A stretch of 64,000 nucleotides of DNA. Origin: Candidatus Nucleicultrix amoebiphila FS5 (lineage in GTDB: Bacteria; Pseudomonadota; Alphaproteobacteria; Caedimonadales; Nucleicultricaceae). Positions 32,936 through 42,399 of this stretch are shown here, piece by piece. The notes under the pieces were generated by a model. It was given only the letters and a program-made list of their open reading frames with translations. It did no database searches and was not told the origin of the DNA. How positions within the stretch are numbered: the first letter of the stretch is position 1; each line of letters starts with the position of its first letter. The stretch covers positions 1,240,001 to 1,304,000 of the forward strand of contig NZ_CP008743.1 in NCBI RefSeq assembly GCF_002117145.1. The letters are read 5' to 3'. The translations under genes were made by a program, and so were the position numbers.

Positions 32936-33844
32936 TTACGAAAATACGATAGTCGATAACCTTTTTCGGCCTTGGATCGTTAAAGGGTCTTCTGGACCAA
33001 AAACTTCAAAGAGCTTCAACAGCTTTTTCTGCGCTGCATAATCGTTCCATGTGCGATCATGGCTTAAGATTATAAAAAGTTGCTCTAAAGCCTCATTATA
33101 GTCCCCTTGACGATAGAATGCCATGGAAAGATTAAAATGGGCTTCCAAATCCTGAGGGTTTTTTAACACTTTTTTCTGTAGAATTTCAACTTTTTCAGTA
33201 ACAATGGTTTCCCCGTAAAGCTCTAGAGCGCTTTTGAGGCTTATATACTCGGGGAATTTATGGGCCCCATCCCCATCCTTAACCAGGGTGAGATAAGTTT
33301 TCGCTCTTTTAAGATCCTGCATAGCAAAATAACACTGCCCGAGGCCAATCAGAGCTTTGGCATTATCTGGATGTTCGCCAAGAACTTGGTTATACAAATT
33401 CATGGCGCCAACGATATCACCGCGCTTTATTAAACTCCCTGCTTCTTCCAAATGATGTTCCATGGGAGAAACAGTCTGTGAAGCCAATCTTTCCAAGAAG
33501 GCCTTTAAGCGATTTTCCGGCTGAAGACCTGTAAATCCATCGACGGGACGTCCTTCTTTAAAAACAATCACTGTCGGCACTGCTTGAATTCTTAGCTTAT
33601 GAGCAATATCGGGAGCCTCTTCAATATTGATGCTGACGAAAGAGAGCTTCTCTTGATAGCTCTTTGCCACATGCTCTAATTTTTTTCTGAGTTGCTGACA
33701 TGTGTCAGACATAGATGTCCAAAACTCAACGACAACGGGATGGGTATTTGACTCATCAAAAACAAACTCCATAAAATTATCCGAGGTTCCCACTTTAAAG
33801 GGAGAAGATTCTTTAGCGGATTCATCACTGTTCATCAGTGTCAT
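32936..33844 (-). CDS. cnoX: Thioredoxin-TPR chaperedoxin (CnoX/YbbN-like)
   Basis: The 302-residue protein has an N-terminal thioredoxin fold (~15-120) and TPR repeats (~130-290). The usual Cys-Gly-Pro-Cys is Ser-Met-Ser-Asp-Thr-Cys, so only the second Cys remains, as in many CnoX/YbbN proteins that lack reductase activity. CnoX holds unfolded proteins during oxidative stress and hands them to GroEL or DnaK. It heads the six-gene operon ending in truA. Confidence 0.85.
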   Translation of the reverse strand: MTLMNSDESAKESSPFKVGTSDNFMEFVFDESNTHPVVVEFWTSMSDTCQQLRKKLEHVAKSYQEKLSFVSINIEEAPDIAHKLRIQAVPTVIVFKEGRPVDGFTGLQPENRLKAFLERLASQTVSPMEHHLEEAGSLIKRGDIVGAMNLYNQVLGEHPDNAKALIGLGQCYFAMQDLKRAKTYLTLVKDGDGAHKFPEYISLKSALELYGETIVTEKVEILQKKVLKNPQDLEAHFNLSMAFYRQGDYNEALEQLFIILSHDRTWNDYAAQKKLLKLFEVFGPEDPLTIQGRKRLSTIVFS

Positions 33845-33893
33845 TGTTTTTCTCTTAATCCTTGGAAAATAATATTAAATTATATTTTTGACT

Positions 33894-35102
33894 TTAGAGC
33901 AAGTCTAGTTGGTTGTGACCTTTTTTTTGCGTACGGGATTTTGGTGTTGGTTTATGTTTCGTCACCATCGCTTGCTGTTCACCATCTTGAAAAAGCAAAT
34001 TCAAAAATTGTCCTTCTTTCGTTTGTGAAACTTTCTGGATTAGAAGATCTTTATCGTCTCTCACCAAGCAAAAACCTCTCTCAAGAGTTTTATGAAATGA
34101 ATAACTTTCAAGAAGCTGCGATAAGTTTTGCAATTTTTGCAAACAACGTTCGCGAAAAACTTTTAAGCTATTTCTCAATCGTTCTGTTGCATCATCAAAA
34201 CGTTGACGTTTTTCGCGATAATCTCTGATCAATAAAGAGTGGAGTCGATGACCCTTATCAGCAAGTCCTTGAATCAAATCACGTTTTACCGGCACAGCCA
34301 TTTCAGCCGCGGCAGTTGGTGTGGGCGCCCGTCGATCAGAGACAAAATCAATCAGCGTTGTATCGGTCTCATGCCCCACGGCTGAAATAATGGGAATCTC
34401 ACTCTCAGCCACAGCGCGTATAACGATTTCTTCATTAAAAGACCACAAATCTTCAATACTTCCTCCTCCTCGCGCCACAATTAAAACATCCGGTTTGTTA
34501 TGGGAGAGTTGATTAAATCCTCGAATAGCTTCAGCAATTTGCTCTGCTGAACCTTCGCCCTGTACACTCACGGGCCAAAGCATCACAGGCAAAGGAAACC
34601 GATCACTTAAACGATGTAAAATATCGCGAATCACGGCGCCTGTTTTTGATGTAATCACACCAATAGAGCGTGGCAAAAATGGCAAAGGTTTTTTCCGTGC
34701 AGGATCAAAAAGACCTTCTTTAAGAAATTTTTCTTTGCGTTCTTGCAATAATTTTAAAAGAGCACCCTCACCGGCAATTTCAATTTTTTCAACCGTGAGC
34801 TGATAGCTCGACCGAGCGCTATAGGCCGTAATACTCCCGGTACAAATAACCTCAAGACCATCGGCAATTTTATCGCGCAAACCACTGGCTACACCTCGCC
34901 AACACACACAATTTAGAACTGAATTGGCATCTTTAATGGAAAAGTATAAATGACCTGAGACATGAAATTTTGCTCCTGAAATTTCTCCTTTTATCTGCAC
35001 ATAGGGGAAACTCTCTTCCAAGAGGCCCTTAAGCAGCGTAGAAATTTCGCTAACCGACCAAATCTTCGGCAAAATGTTTGATGTTTCAACAGGTTTTGGC
35101 AT
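33894..35102 (-). CDS. xseA: Exodeoxyribonuclease VII large subunit
   Basis: The 402-residue protein has the N-terminal OB-fold (~12-110) that binds ssDNA, and the nuclease domain with Gly-Ala-Val-Ile-Arg-Asp, Val-Ala-Arg-Gly-Gly-Gly-Ser-Ile-Glu-Asp-Leu-Trp and Gly-His-Glu-Thr-Asp-Thr-Thr-Leu-Ile-Asp. The C-terminal coiled coil that binds XseB is present but short. Length is at the low end of normal. The partner xseB lies 31 kb away in this window. Confidence 0.95.
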   Translation of the reverse strand: MPKPVETSNILPKIWSVSEISTLLKGLLEESFPYVQIKGEISGAKFHVSGHLYFSIKDANSVLNCVCWRGVASGLRDKIADGLEVICTGSITAYSARSSYQLTVEKIEIAGEGALLKLLQERKEKFLKEGLFDPARKKPLPFLPRSIGVITSKTGAVIRDILHRLSDRFPLPVMLWPVSVQGEGSAEQIAEAIRGFNQLSHNKPDVLIVARGGGSIEDLWSFNEEIVIRAVAESEIPIISAVGHETDTTLIDFVSDRRAPTPTAAAEMAVPVKRDLIQGLADKGHRLHSLLIRDYREKRQRFDDATERLRNSLKVFRERCLQKLQNLSQLLESYSFHKTLERGFCLVRDDKDLLIQKVSQTKEGQFLNLLFQDGEQQAMVTKHKPTPKSRTQKKGHNQLDLL

Positions 35103-35185
35103 TTTGTTTTACCTGAGCGTTTTTCTAGTATAGATAAATCATATTGCAAAACATGACAAAATTGAAATCAATTATCGAGGCACAA

Positions 35186-36394
35186 ATGGATTACCAGGCT
35201 TTCTTCATCCACTCTCTTTCTCATTTAAAGCAAGAAGGTCGTTATCGTATATTTATTGATCTTGAGCGTTCTTGTGGAAAATTTCCCCATGCGGTCCATC
35301 ACACGGAAGCTGGTCCTGAAGAAATTTTGTTGTGGTGCGGGAATGACTATTTAGGGTTGGGACAACATCCAAAAATATTGGAAGCCATGACCACAATGTT
35401 AGCAAAGACGGGAGCCGGTGCTGGGGGAACGCGCAACATTTCTGGAACCACGCACAGTCATGTGATGCTTGAAAAAGAGTTGGCGGATTTTCATCAAAAG
35501 GAATCGGCTCTGATTTTTACATCAGGGTATGTGGCTAATGAAACGACGTTAGCAACGCTCGCTCATTTTCTTCCTAACTGCCTTATTCTGTCCGATGAAA
35601 AAAATCATGCGTCTATTATTCATGGTATTCGCAACAGCCGTGCAGAGAAGAAAATTTTTAAACATAATGATGTGTCTGCTCTGGAGGCTCATCTTAAATC
35701 CGTTGATCGCAGTCGACCAAAGCTTGTGGTTTTTGAATCTGTTTATTCCATGGATGGAGATATTTCCCCCATTAAAGAAATGGCGGAACTCGCAAAAGCT
35801 TATAATGCGCTCACATTTTTGGATGAAGTTCATGGGATTGGTCTTTACGGAGAACGTGGCGCTGGTGTTGCTGAACACCTTGGTGTTGCAGATCAGATCG
35901 ATATCATTCAAGGAACGTTTGGTAAAGCAGTCGGCCTTATTGGAGGATACATTACAGGGAAAGCTGCTTTAGTTGACTTTGTGCGCTCTCATGCTCCCGG
36001 ATTTATTTTTACCACCTCTTTACCGCCTGCGATTTGTGAAGGTGTTAGAGCTAGTTTAAATATTATCCAAAATCATCCAGAAATGCGTCACCATCTTCAT
36101 AGTGTTTCTTCTTACTTGAAACAAAAACTTCGGGCACAAGGACTCCCCGTTATGGAGTCAACGAGTCATATTGTACCTTTGTTGGTAGGTGATGCTAAAC
36201 TTTGTAAACATCTGAGCGATGAACTTCTCAAAAACTATAAGATTTATGTTCAACCCATCAATTATCCAACCGTCGCCAAAGGTCAAGAACGTTTGCGTTT
36301 TACGCCTTCCGCTCTCCATACCAAAGCCATGGTTGATGATTTGGTCAAAGCTTTAGCAGAAATTTGGCAAGCATTTAAAGCCATTGCTGCTTAA
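35186..36394 (+). CDS. hemA: 5-aminolevulinate synthase
   Basis: GAGG five bases before ATG 35186 gives 402 residues starting Met-Asp-Tyr-Gln-Ala-Phe-Phe, as in the family; a longer frame from 35144 is less likely. The PLP enzyme makes 5-aminolevulinate from glycine and succinyl-CoA, the first step of haem synthesis in alphaproteobacteria and mitochondria. Visible motifs are Asn-His-Ala-Ser-Ile, Leu-Asp-Glu-Val-His-Gly-Ile-Gly (Asp binds PLP) and Gly-Thr-Phe-Gly-Lys-Ala (PLP lysine). The usual Leu and Phe around the lysine are Phe and Val. Confidence 0.95.
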   Translation: MDYQAFFIHSLSHLKQEGRYRIFIDLERSCGKFPHAVHHTEAGPEEILLWCGNDYLGLGQHPKILEAMTTMLAKTGAGAGGTRNISGTTHSHVMLEKELADFHQKESALIFTSGYVANETTLATLAHFLPNCLILSDEKNHASIIHGIRNSRAEKKIFKHNDVSALEAHLKSVDRSRPKLVVFESVYSMDGDISPIKEMAELAKAYNALTFLDEVHGIGLYGERGAGVAEHLGVADQIDIIQGTFGKAVGLIGGYITGKAALVDFVRSHAPGFIFTTSLPPAICEGVRASLNIIQNHPEMRHHLHSVSSYLKQKLRAQGLPVMESTSHIVPLLVGDAKLCKHLSDELLKNYKIYVQPINYPTVAKGQERLRFTPSALHTKAMVDDLVKALAEIWQAFKAIAA

Positions 36395-36496
36395 GAACTT
36401 CATGATACACTCAACTGTCAGCTCACTCTGATACGTTGGTTTTTACTTCTTTGGCTGACAAAAAGGTTTAGAACAACTCATCAACAGGAGAGATCA

Positions 36497-36817
36497 ATGC
36501 TATTTTTTTCACACATAAGCTTTGCACTTCTCATGATTGTTTTGATCATGGGCACTAAACTTATTTTAAAAGCGCTTAATACAAAAGGTCCAGGGCAAAC
36601 ACTCGCCAAATCTGTCGGTATCATTGTCATGGTTTTGGCCGTTTTGACGATGCTTTGTAACCTTTATTATTCAGTGCAATATTGGGCAAGGGGGTATCTT
36701 GATATGCCGTGTCCGATGATGCACATGGGACAAGGCATGGATCATTCCTCGATGATGAATCAACACATGATGGATAAAAATTCGATGATGGGCGGTATGT
36801 CTCAAAACAAAGAATAG
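36497..36817 (+). CDS. Small membrane protein with Met/His-rich tail
   Basis: ATG 36497 has AGGAG upstream. The 106-residue protein has two membrane helices (~5-25 and ~38-60). The tail (68-106) is rich in Met, His, Asp and Asn, with repeated Met-Met and Met-x-His pairs (Met-Met-His-Met, Gln-His-Met-Met). Such tails bind copper in known copper-handling proteins. Role in copper tolerance or cuproenzyme supply is inference. It stands alone, with a terminator. Confidence 0.6.
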   Translation: MLFFSHISFALLMIVLIMGTKLILKALNTKGPGQTLAKSVGIIVMVLAVLTMLCNLYYSVQYWARGYLDMPCPMMHMGQGMDHSSMMNQHMMDKNSMMGGMSQNKE

Positions 36818-36828
36818 TGAAAAATAAT

Positions 36829-36851
36829 GGAGAGAGGGATCGCCTCTCTCC
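36829..36851. terminator. Terminator between convergent genes
   Basis: GGAGAGAGG and CCTCTCTCC are exact complements around a five-base loop, 11 bases after the Met-rich gene and just before the end of the convergent gene at 36861. Confidence 0.78.
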
Positions 36852-36860
36852 CTTTCATGA

Positions 36861-37400
36861 CTATTCGTCTTTCTTCTTTTTTGCAGTAGATTTTCTCAAT
36901 ATCTTAGATCCAAGCCAATGGTATCCATCGACAAGCACGGTTCCTAAGAAATATCCAGCCCCAGCGCCAACACCGGTTGCTAACGCCAAATTCTGAGAAC
37001 TGGGCAATTCAAATTTAAAGGTGTCAAGTAACACTTGTTTACTTGCTCCAAAGAGTGAGCCGCCTAAAGTTGTCGTGGCAATCAGTGCAGAATCAAACCA
37101 GTTATATCCTTGCATACGTGCAACACCAAAAGAAGTTAATGTTGGCGTCACAAAGGGAATATTTTGGTCAACTTCTTCTCTGATAAAAACGCTAGAAGAC
37201 GTATATGTTTTATATTCGTCCTTACCAAAGGAAGTAGCCGCGGCAACGCTTCCAACAGTGGCAGCGCCCACTACTTTGCGAACGACAGAACGTCCAACTC
37301 TTTTAACAGCACTTTCTTCTTTTATGTCTGAAGCATGAACTTGGGTAAGTCCAAGACTTAGTGAAAACAAAGCGGTCGAGATAAGTAAGTATTTCTTCAT
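36861..37400 (-). CDS. Exported protein with glycine-rich hydrophobic helices
   Basis: The 179-residue protein starts at ATG 37400 with AGGAG six bases upstream. A signal peptide ends near Val-His-Ala-Ser. Two or three Ala/Gly-rich hydrophobic segments (~42-58, ~105-118, ~136-155) suggest membrane insertion, like pore or glycine-zipper proteins. The tail is basic (Lys-Ser-Thr-Ala-Lys-Lys-Lys-Lys-Asp-Glu). No family is recognised. Confidence 0.58.
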   Translation of the reverse strand: MKKYLLISTALFSLSLGLTQVHASDIKEESAVKRVGRSVVRKVVGAATVGSVAAATSFGKDEYKTYTSSSVFIREEVDQNIPFVTPTLTSFGVARMQGYNWFDSALIATTTLGGSLFGASKQVLLDTFKFELPSSQNLALATGVGAGAGYFLGTVLVDGYHWLGSKILRKSTAKKKKDE

Positions 37401-37532
37401 TTTTAGCTCCTGTTTACTTTATTATTAATAATTTATTAACCTTTAAAATAAGCAAAAGCAGACCCTTGTCAATGGGGTAAAACAATATTGTCGATATTGA
37501 AGGTCTGGGCTCATTTTTCTGAATTAAAATGT

Positions 37533-37680
37533 CTCATTCGTGATGACCGACACTGTCACTGCGAGGCCTTTGGCCGCGGCAGTCTCGCTTGTTGTGCTGG
37601 ATTGCGTCGCTCCGTTCGCAATGACGAAAGAGGGGAGGGTTCGCGATGATGAAGGAGAGAGAGCTTGCAATGACAGAGAA
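37533..37680. repeat. Palindromic repeat cluster R3
   Basis: It contains GTCACTGCGAGGCCTTTGGC and a GGATTGCGTCGC...GCAATGACG unit. In the second unit both stem sides differ from other copies (ATTGCG/CGCAAT instead of ATCACG/CGTGAT), so pairing is kept. It lies between the parE stop and the exported gene at 36861-37400. A minus-strand ORF across it is a shadow. Confidence 0.78.
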
Positions 37681-37797
37681 GAATAAGCGCAATGACAAGG
37701 GGCAAATAGACACAATGACGAGAAAGTTGTTCGTATGATAGGAAAACTGAACGTTATGATGTATTCCATCATCACCTTCAAGAGAAGGACTCTCTCT

Positions 37798-39783
37798 TTA
37801 AACGTCTAAGTTGTAAGCGAAATGAGCGCGGCTTTGAATAAATGAGAAGCGCTTTTCAGGACGACGCCCCATCAGGTTGTCAACGAATTCCGCAAGGGGA
37901 ATAATCGGAGTATCGGGAAGCGTTTCGTCCATCACGGTTTCTGGTAAACGGACTTTCAATATTTGACGTTGCTTGGGATCCATGGTTGTTTCTTTGAGCT
38001 GATTCCAAGCCATTTCACCAAGACCTTTAAAGCGACTGATGTCGACTTTCCCTCTAAAAGTTTTAAGCAAACGTTCTTTATCTTCATCATCTCGAGCATA
38101 AGCGCTCTTGCTGCCTTGACTCAAACGATAAAGGGGGGGAAGAGCCAAGTAAATATGGCCCTGCTCAAGAAGGGGCCGCATCTCTAAATAGAAATAGGTC
38201 ATCAACAAAGAAGCAATGTGTGCCCCATCCACATCAGCGTCGGTCATAATAATAATACGTCCATACCGCAGTTTTTCAGGTCGACAGTCTTTGCCCGTTC
38301 CACACCCTAAAGCTAAGGACAAATCTTTAAGCTCTTGGTTGCCTAAAAGTTTATCTGTTGAAGCGCTTGCAACGTTAAGGATTTTTCCTCTTAAGGGCAA
38401 TACGGCTTGAGTTTTACGATCGCGTGCTTGCTTTGCGGACCCACCGGCTGAATCTCCCTCAACCAAAAAAAGCTCTGTTTCTTCTCGACTTTCACTAAGA
38501 CAATCAGCGAGTTTTCCCGGTAACCGCAAGCGTCGTGTTGCTGTTTGACGTTGCGTTTCCTTTTCGTGACGACGTCGTAGACGATCTTCCATACGCTCAA
38601 TAAGCGCATTCAGAAGAACTTGAGCCGCTTCCTTATGGTCACTTAGCCAATGGTCAGCCATATCTTTGACCACCCCTTCCACAAGACGCGTCACGCCGGG
38701 TGTAACGAGCTTTTCCTTTGTCTGACCTTGGAAATGGGGGTCACGTATAAATACGGAAAGCATCACAGCGGTCCCATCAACACAATCTTCGGCCGTGAGA
38801 TGGGAAGCTTTTTTCAAGCTTAAACGTTCTCCATAGCTTTTGATTGCTTTGGTCAACGCTTGACGAAATCCTGCTTCATGACTGCCCCCAAGGGGCGTAG
38901 AGATGGTATTACAATAGGAAGAGAAAAACCCATCGCCCATTACAGGCCAGGCCATCGCCCATTCCACTTGACCACTTCCATCATTAAATTTAGCGGATCC
39001 TGAAAATACCTCTTTAATGATTAAAGATTCTTCACTTAAAGCTTCCTTTAAATAATCGGCAAGTCCTCCTGGGAAATGCAATACGTCTTTGGTAGGAATT
39101 TTAGACTCAGGTTCTAAAAGAGCAGGATCACAGTGCCAACGAATCTCAACACCTTTAAATAAATAGGCTTTCGAGCGCGCCATTTTATAAAGTTTTTCAG
39201 GACGAAAATGGGATTCTTCACCAAAAATTTCTGGATCGGGTTTAAAGCGCACTAATGTTCCATTTTCAGATTTTGTAGCCCCAACAGCCGTTAAGGGTTG
39301 CGTCATTAATCCACGGCTGAAAGCCATTTCCCATTCTTTGCCTTTTATAAAGACATGAACTTCTAGCGCCTCACTCAAAGCATTAACAACGGAGACACCG
39401 ACACCATGAAGACCTCCAGCTGTTTTATAAGCTTTTCCACTAAATTTACCCCCCGAATGAAGGGTGGTCATAATGATTTCAAGAGCCGACTTGTCAGGAA
39501 ATTTAGGGTGCCGATCAATGGGAATCCCACGACCATTGTCTCGAACCGAAAGAAAACCATCGGCAGAAAAAACAACTTCTATCCAACTCGCGTGCCCGGC
39601 CACAGCTTCGTCCATGGCATTATCAATAACTTCAGAAAACAAATGATGCAGTGCGTTCTCATCTGTTCCACCAACGTACATGCCAGGACGACGGCGAACG
39701 GGTTCAAGCCCTTCAAGAACTTCAATATCTTTGGCACTGTAATCGCTGGGTGTATGGCTCACTGAATCAAATAAATCTTTCAT
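37798..39783 (-). CDS. parE: DNA topoisomerase IV subunit B
   Basis: The 661-residue GyrB-type ATPase works with ParC to unlink replicated chromosomes. The GHKL ATPase motifs are Glu-Val-Ile-Asp-Asn-Ala-Met-Asp, Asp-Asn-Gly-Arg-Gly-Ile-Pro and Gly-Leu-His-Gly-Val-Gly. The TOPRIM domain has Val-Glu-Gly-Asp-Ser-Ala-Gly-Gly and Asp-Ala-Asp-Val-Asp-Gly. ParE is preferred over GyrB because of the length, without the long GyrB insert, and the Gln-Thr-Lys-Glu-Lys-Leu pattern. It is transcribed divergently from the HIG1-like gene. Confidence 0.92.
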   Translation of the reverse strand: MKDLFDSVSHTPSDYSAKDIEVLEGLEPVRRRPGMYVGGTDENALHHLFSEVIDNAMDEAVAGHASWIEVVFSADGFLSVRDNGRGIPIDRHPKFPDKSALEIIMTTLHSGGKFSGKAYKTAGGLHGVGVSVVNALSEALEVHVFIKGKEWEMAFSRGLMTQPLTAVGATKSENGTLVRFKPDPEIFGEESHFRPEKLYKMARSKAYLFKGVEIRWHCDPALLEPESKIPTKDVLHFPGGLADYLKEALSEESLIIKEVFSGSAKFNDGSGQVEWAMAWPVMGDGFFSSYCNTISTPLGGSHEAGFRQALTKAIKSYGERLSLKKASHLTAEDCVDGTAVMLSVFIRDPHFQGQTKEKLVTPGVTRLVEGVVKDMADHWLSDHKEAAQVLLNALIERMEDRLRRRHEKETQRQTATRRLRLPGKLADCLSESREETELFLVEGDSAGGSAKQARDRKTQAVLPLRGKILNVASASTDKLLGNQELKDLSLALGCGTGKDCRPEKLRYGRIIIMTDADVDGAHIASLLMTYFYLEMRPLLEQGHIYLALPPLYRLSQGSKSAYARDDEDKERLLKTFRGKVDISRFKGLGEMAWNQLKETTMDPKQRQILKVRLPETVMDETLPDTPIIPLAEFVDNLMGRRPEKRFSFIQSRAHFAYNLDV

Positions 39784-39857
39784 GGCTATCTCAGAGACCT
39801 ATAAATATGCTATCTTTCTTGTAGCACAGCTTTGGGTAAGGAAAAAAGAAATCTCTC

Positions 39858-40106
39858 ATGAGTATGATTTTATTGGTTATCGTCATTGCCGGTATTTTAG
39901 CCACCCTTATCTCTTTGGGGCTTGGGGTTTTTAATTTAATTACTTCAAGGGGAGAAAAGAAAAGAGCTCTTTTAAGTAATAAATTAATGCGTTGGCGCAT
40001 CATATTTCAGGTGATTACTTTGATTATATTCACTGCCCTTTTAATTTTCACAAAGAAATCTCATCATGGTCCTACTGACACGCATATACACCAAGACGGG
40101 AGATAA
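39858..40106 (+). CDS. HIG1-like twin-transmembrane protein
   Basis: The 82-residue protein has two membrane helices with a basic loop (Arg-Gly-Glu-Lys-Lys-Arg) and the Leu-Met-Arg-Trp-Arg-Ile motif typical of bacterial HIG1-domain proteins. Mitochondrial relatives support respiratory complexes. In alphaproteobacteria it commonly precedes the cobalamin adenosyltransferase and etfBA, as here. Its end overlaps the next gene by 41 bases. Confidence 0.82.
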   Translation: MSMILLVIVIAGILATLISLGLGVFNLITSRGEKKRALLSNKLMRWRIIFQVITLIIFTALLIFTKKSHHGPTDTHIHQDGR

Positions 40107-40635
40107 GGGAAAGACAGCTCTCGGTGATGGGTCTCGGGTCAGTAAATGTGACCTGAGAGTCGATGTTATTGGGACGGTTGATGAAGCAAACGCTACTCTT
40201 GGATTAGCGCGTTTACACGTTCGAGAAAAATATGATCTCGTTCTTGCTCGTATCCAAAATGATCTTTTTGATATGGGGGCAGATCTTTGCCTTCCCCAAA
40301 ACGCAAATAATGATCAAGCTCTGCGCATTCAAAAGAGTCAAGTGGAGCGATTAGAAAAAGAAATTGATCAGATGAATACTGAGCTTGAACCTCTCAGGTC
40401 TTTTGTCTTGCCTGGTGGAAGCGCCGTCAGTGCTCATCTTCACCTTGCTCGCACCGTTGTACGAAGGGCCGAGAGAATTTATTTTGCTCTCATTTCCCAT
40501 GATAACACCCTAAACCCTGAGATTGGGCGTTATTTAAATCGTCTTTCCGATCATCTTTTTGTCATGGGGCGTTATTTAAATAATCATGGAAAACATGATG
40601 TTCTCTGGGATCCAGGAGCGAATTTAAAAGGCTGA
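40066..40635 (+). CDS. Cob(I)alamin adenosyltransferase, PduO type
   Basis: The 189-residue helical enzyme transfers adenosine from ATP to cob(I)alamin. The N-terminal ATP motif Thr-Lys-Thr-Gly-Asp-Lys-Gly-Lys-Thr-Ala-Leu-Gly-Asp-Gly is present (~9-22), followed by Val-Asp-Glu-Ala-Asn-Ala and Phe-Val-Leu-Pro-Gly-Gly; Arg-Arg-Ala-Glu-Arg comes later. Length is normal. It overlaps the HIG1-like gene and precedes the etf promoter. B12-dependent enzymes are not in the window. Confidence 0.92.
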   Translation: MVLLTRIYTKTGDKGKTALGDGSRVSKCDLRVDVIGTVDEANATLGLARLHVREKYDLVLARIQNDLFDMGADLCLPQNANNDQALRIQKSQVERLEKEIDQMNTELEPLRSFVLPGGSAVSAHLHLARTVVRRAERIYFALISHDNTLNPEIGRYLNRLSDHLFVMGRYLNNHGKHDVLWDPGANLKG

Positions 40636-40639
40636 ACCC

Positions 40640-40668
40640 TTGACATATCTTTGTATCCTTCGTTAAAT
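40640..40668 (+). promoter_or_regulatory. Promoter of etfBA
   Basis: TTGACA (40640-40645) and TTAAAT (40663-40668) are 17 bases apart, 22 bases before the etfB ATG at 40691. The start site would leave a very short leader. Confidence 0.5.
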
Positions 40669-40690
40669 GCTTTTAAGGGAGGACATCATA

Positions 40691-41440
40691 ATGAAAATCT
40701 TAGTCGCGGTTAAAAGAGTGATCGATTATAACGTCAAAGCACGTGTGAAATCTGATCAATCGGACGTTGATCTAACCAACGTTAAAATGGCTATGAATCC
40801 CTTTGACGAAATTGCCGTAGAAGAAGCTGTGCGGTTGAAGGAAAAGAATATCGCAACGGAAATTGTCGTCGTCAGCATCGGTCCTTCGCAAGCGCAAGAA
40901 ACTTTAAGGTCAGCCTTAGCTTTAGGGGCGGATAAAGCAATTTTGGTTGAAAGTGATCAGCCGACAGAGCCTCTCATCGTTGCAAAGATTTTACAAAAAT
41001 TAATCGATCGAGAACAACCACAGTTGGTTATTCTTGGCAAGCAAGCGATCGATGATGATTGCAACCAAACGGGTCAAATGCTGGCCGGACTTTTATCCTG
41101 GCCTCAAGGCACTTTTATTTCCGAATTAAAGATTGAAAACGCGCAAGCGCACATCACACGGGAAGTGGATGGGGGACTAGAAAAGCTGAAATTATCCTTA
41201 CCCGCTGTTTTGACAACGGATTTGCGTTTAAATGTTCCTCGTTATCCAGCGTTGCCTAATATCATGAAGGCCAAACAAAAACCTTTAGAAACACTTGCAA
41301 TGAGCACCCTCGGGGTGGACGCAAAACGCTCGCAAAAAATCCTAAAGGTAAGTGAGCCTGCCCAGCGGAAAAAAGGAATTCGCGTTGCCTCCGTTGAGGA
41401 TCTTATACAAAAACTTCATCAAGAAGCAGGGGTAATTTAA
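40691..41440 (+). CDS. etfB: Electron transfer flavoprotein subunit beta
   Basis: GGGAGG eight bases before ATG 40691 gives 249 residues starting [10 protein letters not shown], the family norm. EtfB binds AMP and pairs with EtfA to carry electrons from acyl-CoA dehydrogenases to the quinone pool. The [11 protein letters not shown] motif and Asp-Asp-Asp-Cys-Asn-Gln-Thr-Gly are typical. The stop overlaps the etfA start by one base (TAATG). Confidence 0.95.
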   Translation: MKILVAVKRVIDYNVKARVKSDQSDVDLTNVKMAMNPFDEIAVEEAVRLKEKNIATEIVVVSIGPSQAQETLRSALALGADKAILVESDQPTEPLIVAKILQKLIDREQPQLVILGKQAIDDDCNQTGQMLAGLLSWPQGTFISELKIENAQAHITREVDGGLEKLKLSLPAVLTTDLRLNVPRYPALPNIMKAKQKPLETLAMSTLGVDAKRSQKILKVSEPAQRKKGIRVASVEDLIQKLHQEAGVI

Positions 41441-42396
41441 TGTCCGTTCTCGTTATTGCTGAGCATGATCACAAAAATTTAAAACCAGCGACCCTTCACG
41501 TTGTTACCGCAGCGCTGACCATTGATCCATCGGTCATTGTTTGTATTGTCGGAGATCAAATTCAAAAGATTGGAGAAGAAGCGCAAAAAATTGAAGGAGT
41601 TGAAAAAGTTTTGTTACTCTCCCATCCCGCATTGAAAAATTTTCTTGCGGAACCTGTGACAGAAGCCCTTAAAAATATTGCTGCGACCTATAGTCACATC
41701 TTGGCCCCTTCAACTACGTTCGCCAAAAATTTTATGCCGCGCTTGGCAGCTCTTTTGGGTGTTGGACAAATCTCGGATGTGATGGCTGTGGAATCCCCTT
41801 CTGTTTTTCAACGTCCCATCTATGCAGGCAATGCTATCGCAACTGTGGAATCAAGTGATCCCATCAAAGTTATGACCGTACGAACGACAACTTTTCCTCG
41901 TGCACACGGGGGTAAGGGATCGGCAACTCTAGAAACAGTTTCTCTTCAAGATATCAAAGAAGCAGGGTCCACATATGTGGATACTTTGGCTTCGGTTTCT
42001 GCCCGCCCCGAATTAACAGCTGCCAGAGTGGTTGTCTCTGGAGGGCGGGGATTACAAAGCAAAGATAATTTTAAAATCATTGAAGAATTGGCTGACCTGT
42101 TGGGGGCGGCGATTGGCGCTTCAAGAGCTGCTGTTGACGCAGGTTATATTTCCAATGACCATCAAGTGGGACAGACTGGAAAAGTCGTTGCGCCAGAGCT
42201 TTATATTGCCGTCGGCATTTCAGGAGCCATTCAACATTTGGCAGGAATGAAAGACAGTAAAATTATCGTCGCTATTAACAAGGACGAAGACGCCCCCATT
42301 TTTCAAATTGCGGACTTTGCCCTCGTAGGTGATTTGTTTCACTTAATCCCTGAACTCACTCAAGCGCTGCGTTCCCTGAAAGCCAAAGCAAGTTAA
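41440..42396 (+). CDS. etfA: Electron transfer flavoprotein subunit alpha
   Basis: The 318-residue FAD-binding subunit has the family C-terminal motif: Val-Ser-Gly-Gly-Arg-Gly-Leu, Gly-Ala-Ala-Ile-Gly-Ala-Ser-Arg-Ala, Gln-Val-Gly-Gln-Thr-Gly, and Ile-Ser-Gly-Ala-Ile-Gln-His. It is translationally coupled to etfB. The usual next gene in alphaproteobacteria (3-hydroxybutyryl-CoA dehydrogenase) is replaced here by a phosphotransferase. Confidence 0.95.
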   Translation: MSVLVIAEHDHKNLKPATLHVVTAALTIDPSVIVCIVGDQIQKIGEEAQKIEGVEKVLLLSHPALKNFLAEPVTEALKNIAATYSHILAPSTTFAKNFMPRLAALLGVGQISDVMAVESPSVFQRPIYAGNAIATVESSDPIKVMTVRTTTFPRAHGGKGSATLETVSLQDIKEAGSTYVDTLASVSARPELTAARVVVSGGRGLQSKDNFKIIEELADLLGAAIGASRAAVDAGYISNDHQVGQTGKVVAPELYIAVGISGAIQHLAGMKDSKIIVAINKDEDAPIFQIADFALVGDLFHLIPELTQALRSLKAKAS

Positions 42397-42399
42397 GCG

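Noticed and set aside
37524-37781. Minus-strand ORF of 85 codons
   Set aside because: It is read through palindromic repeat R3 and has a Ser-rich translation typical of the repeat, not of a protein.
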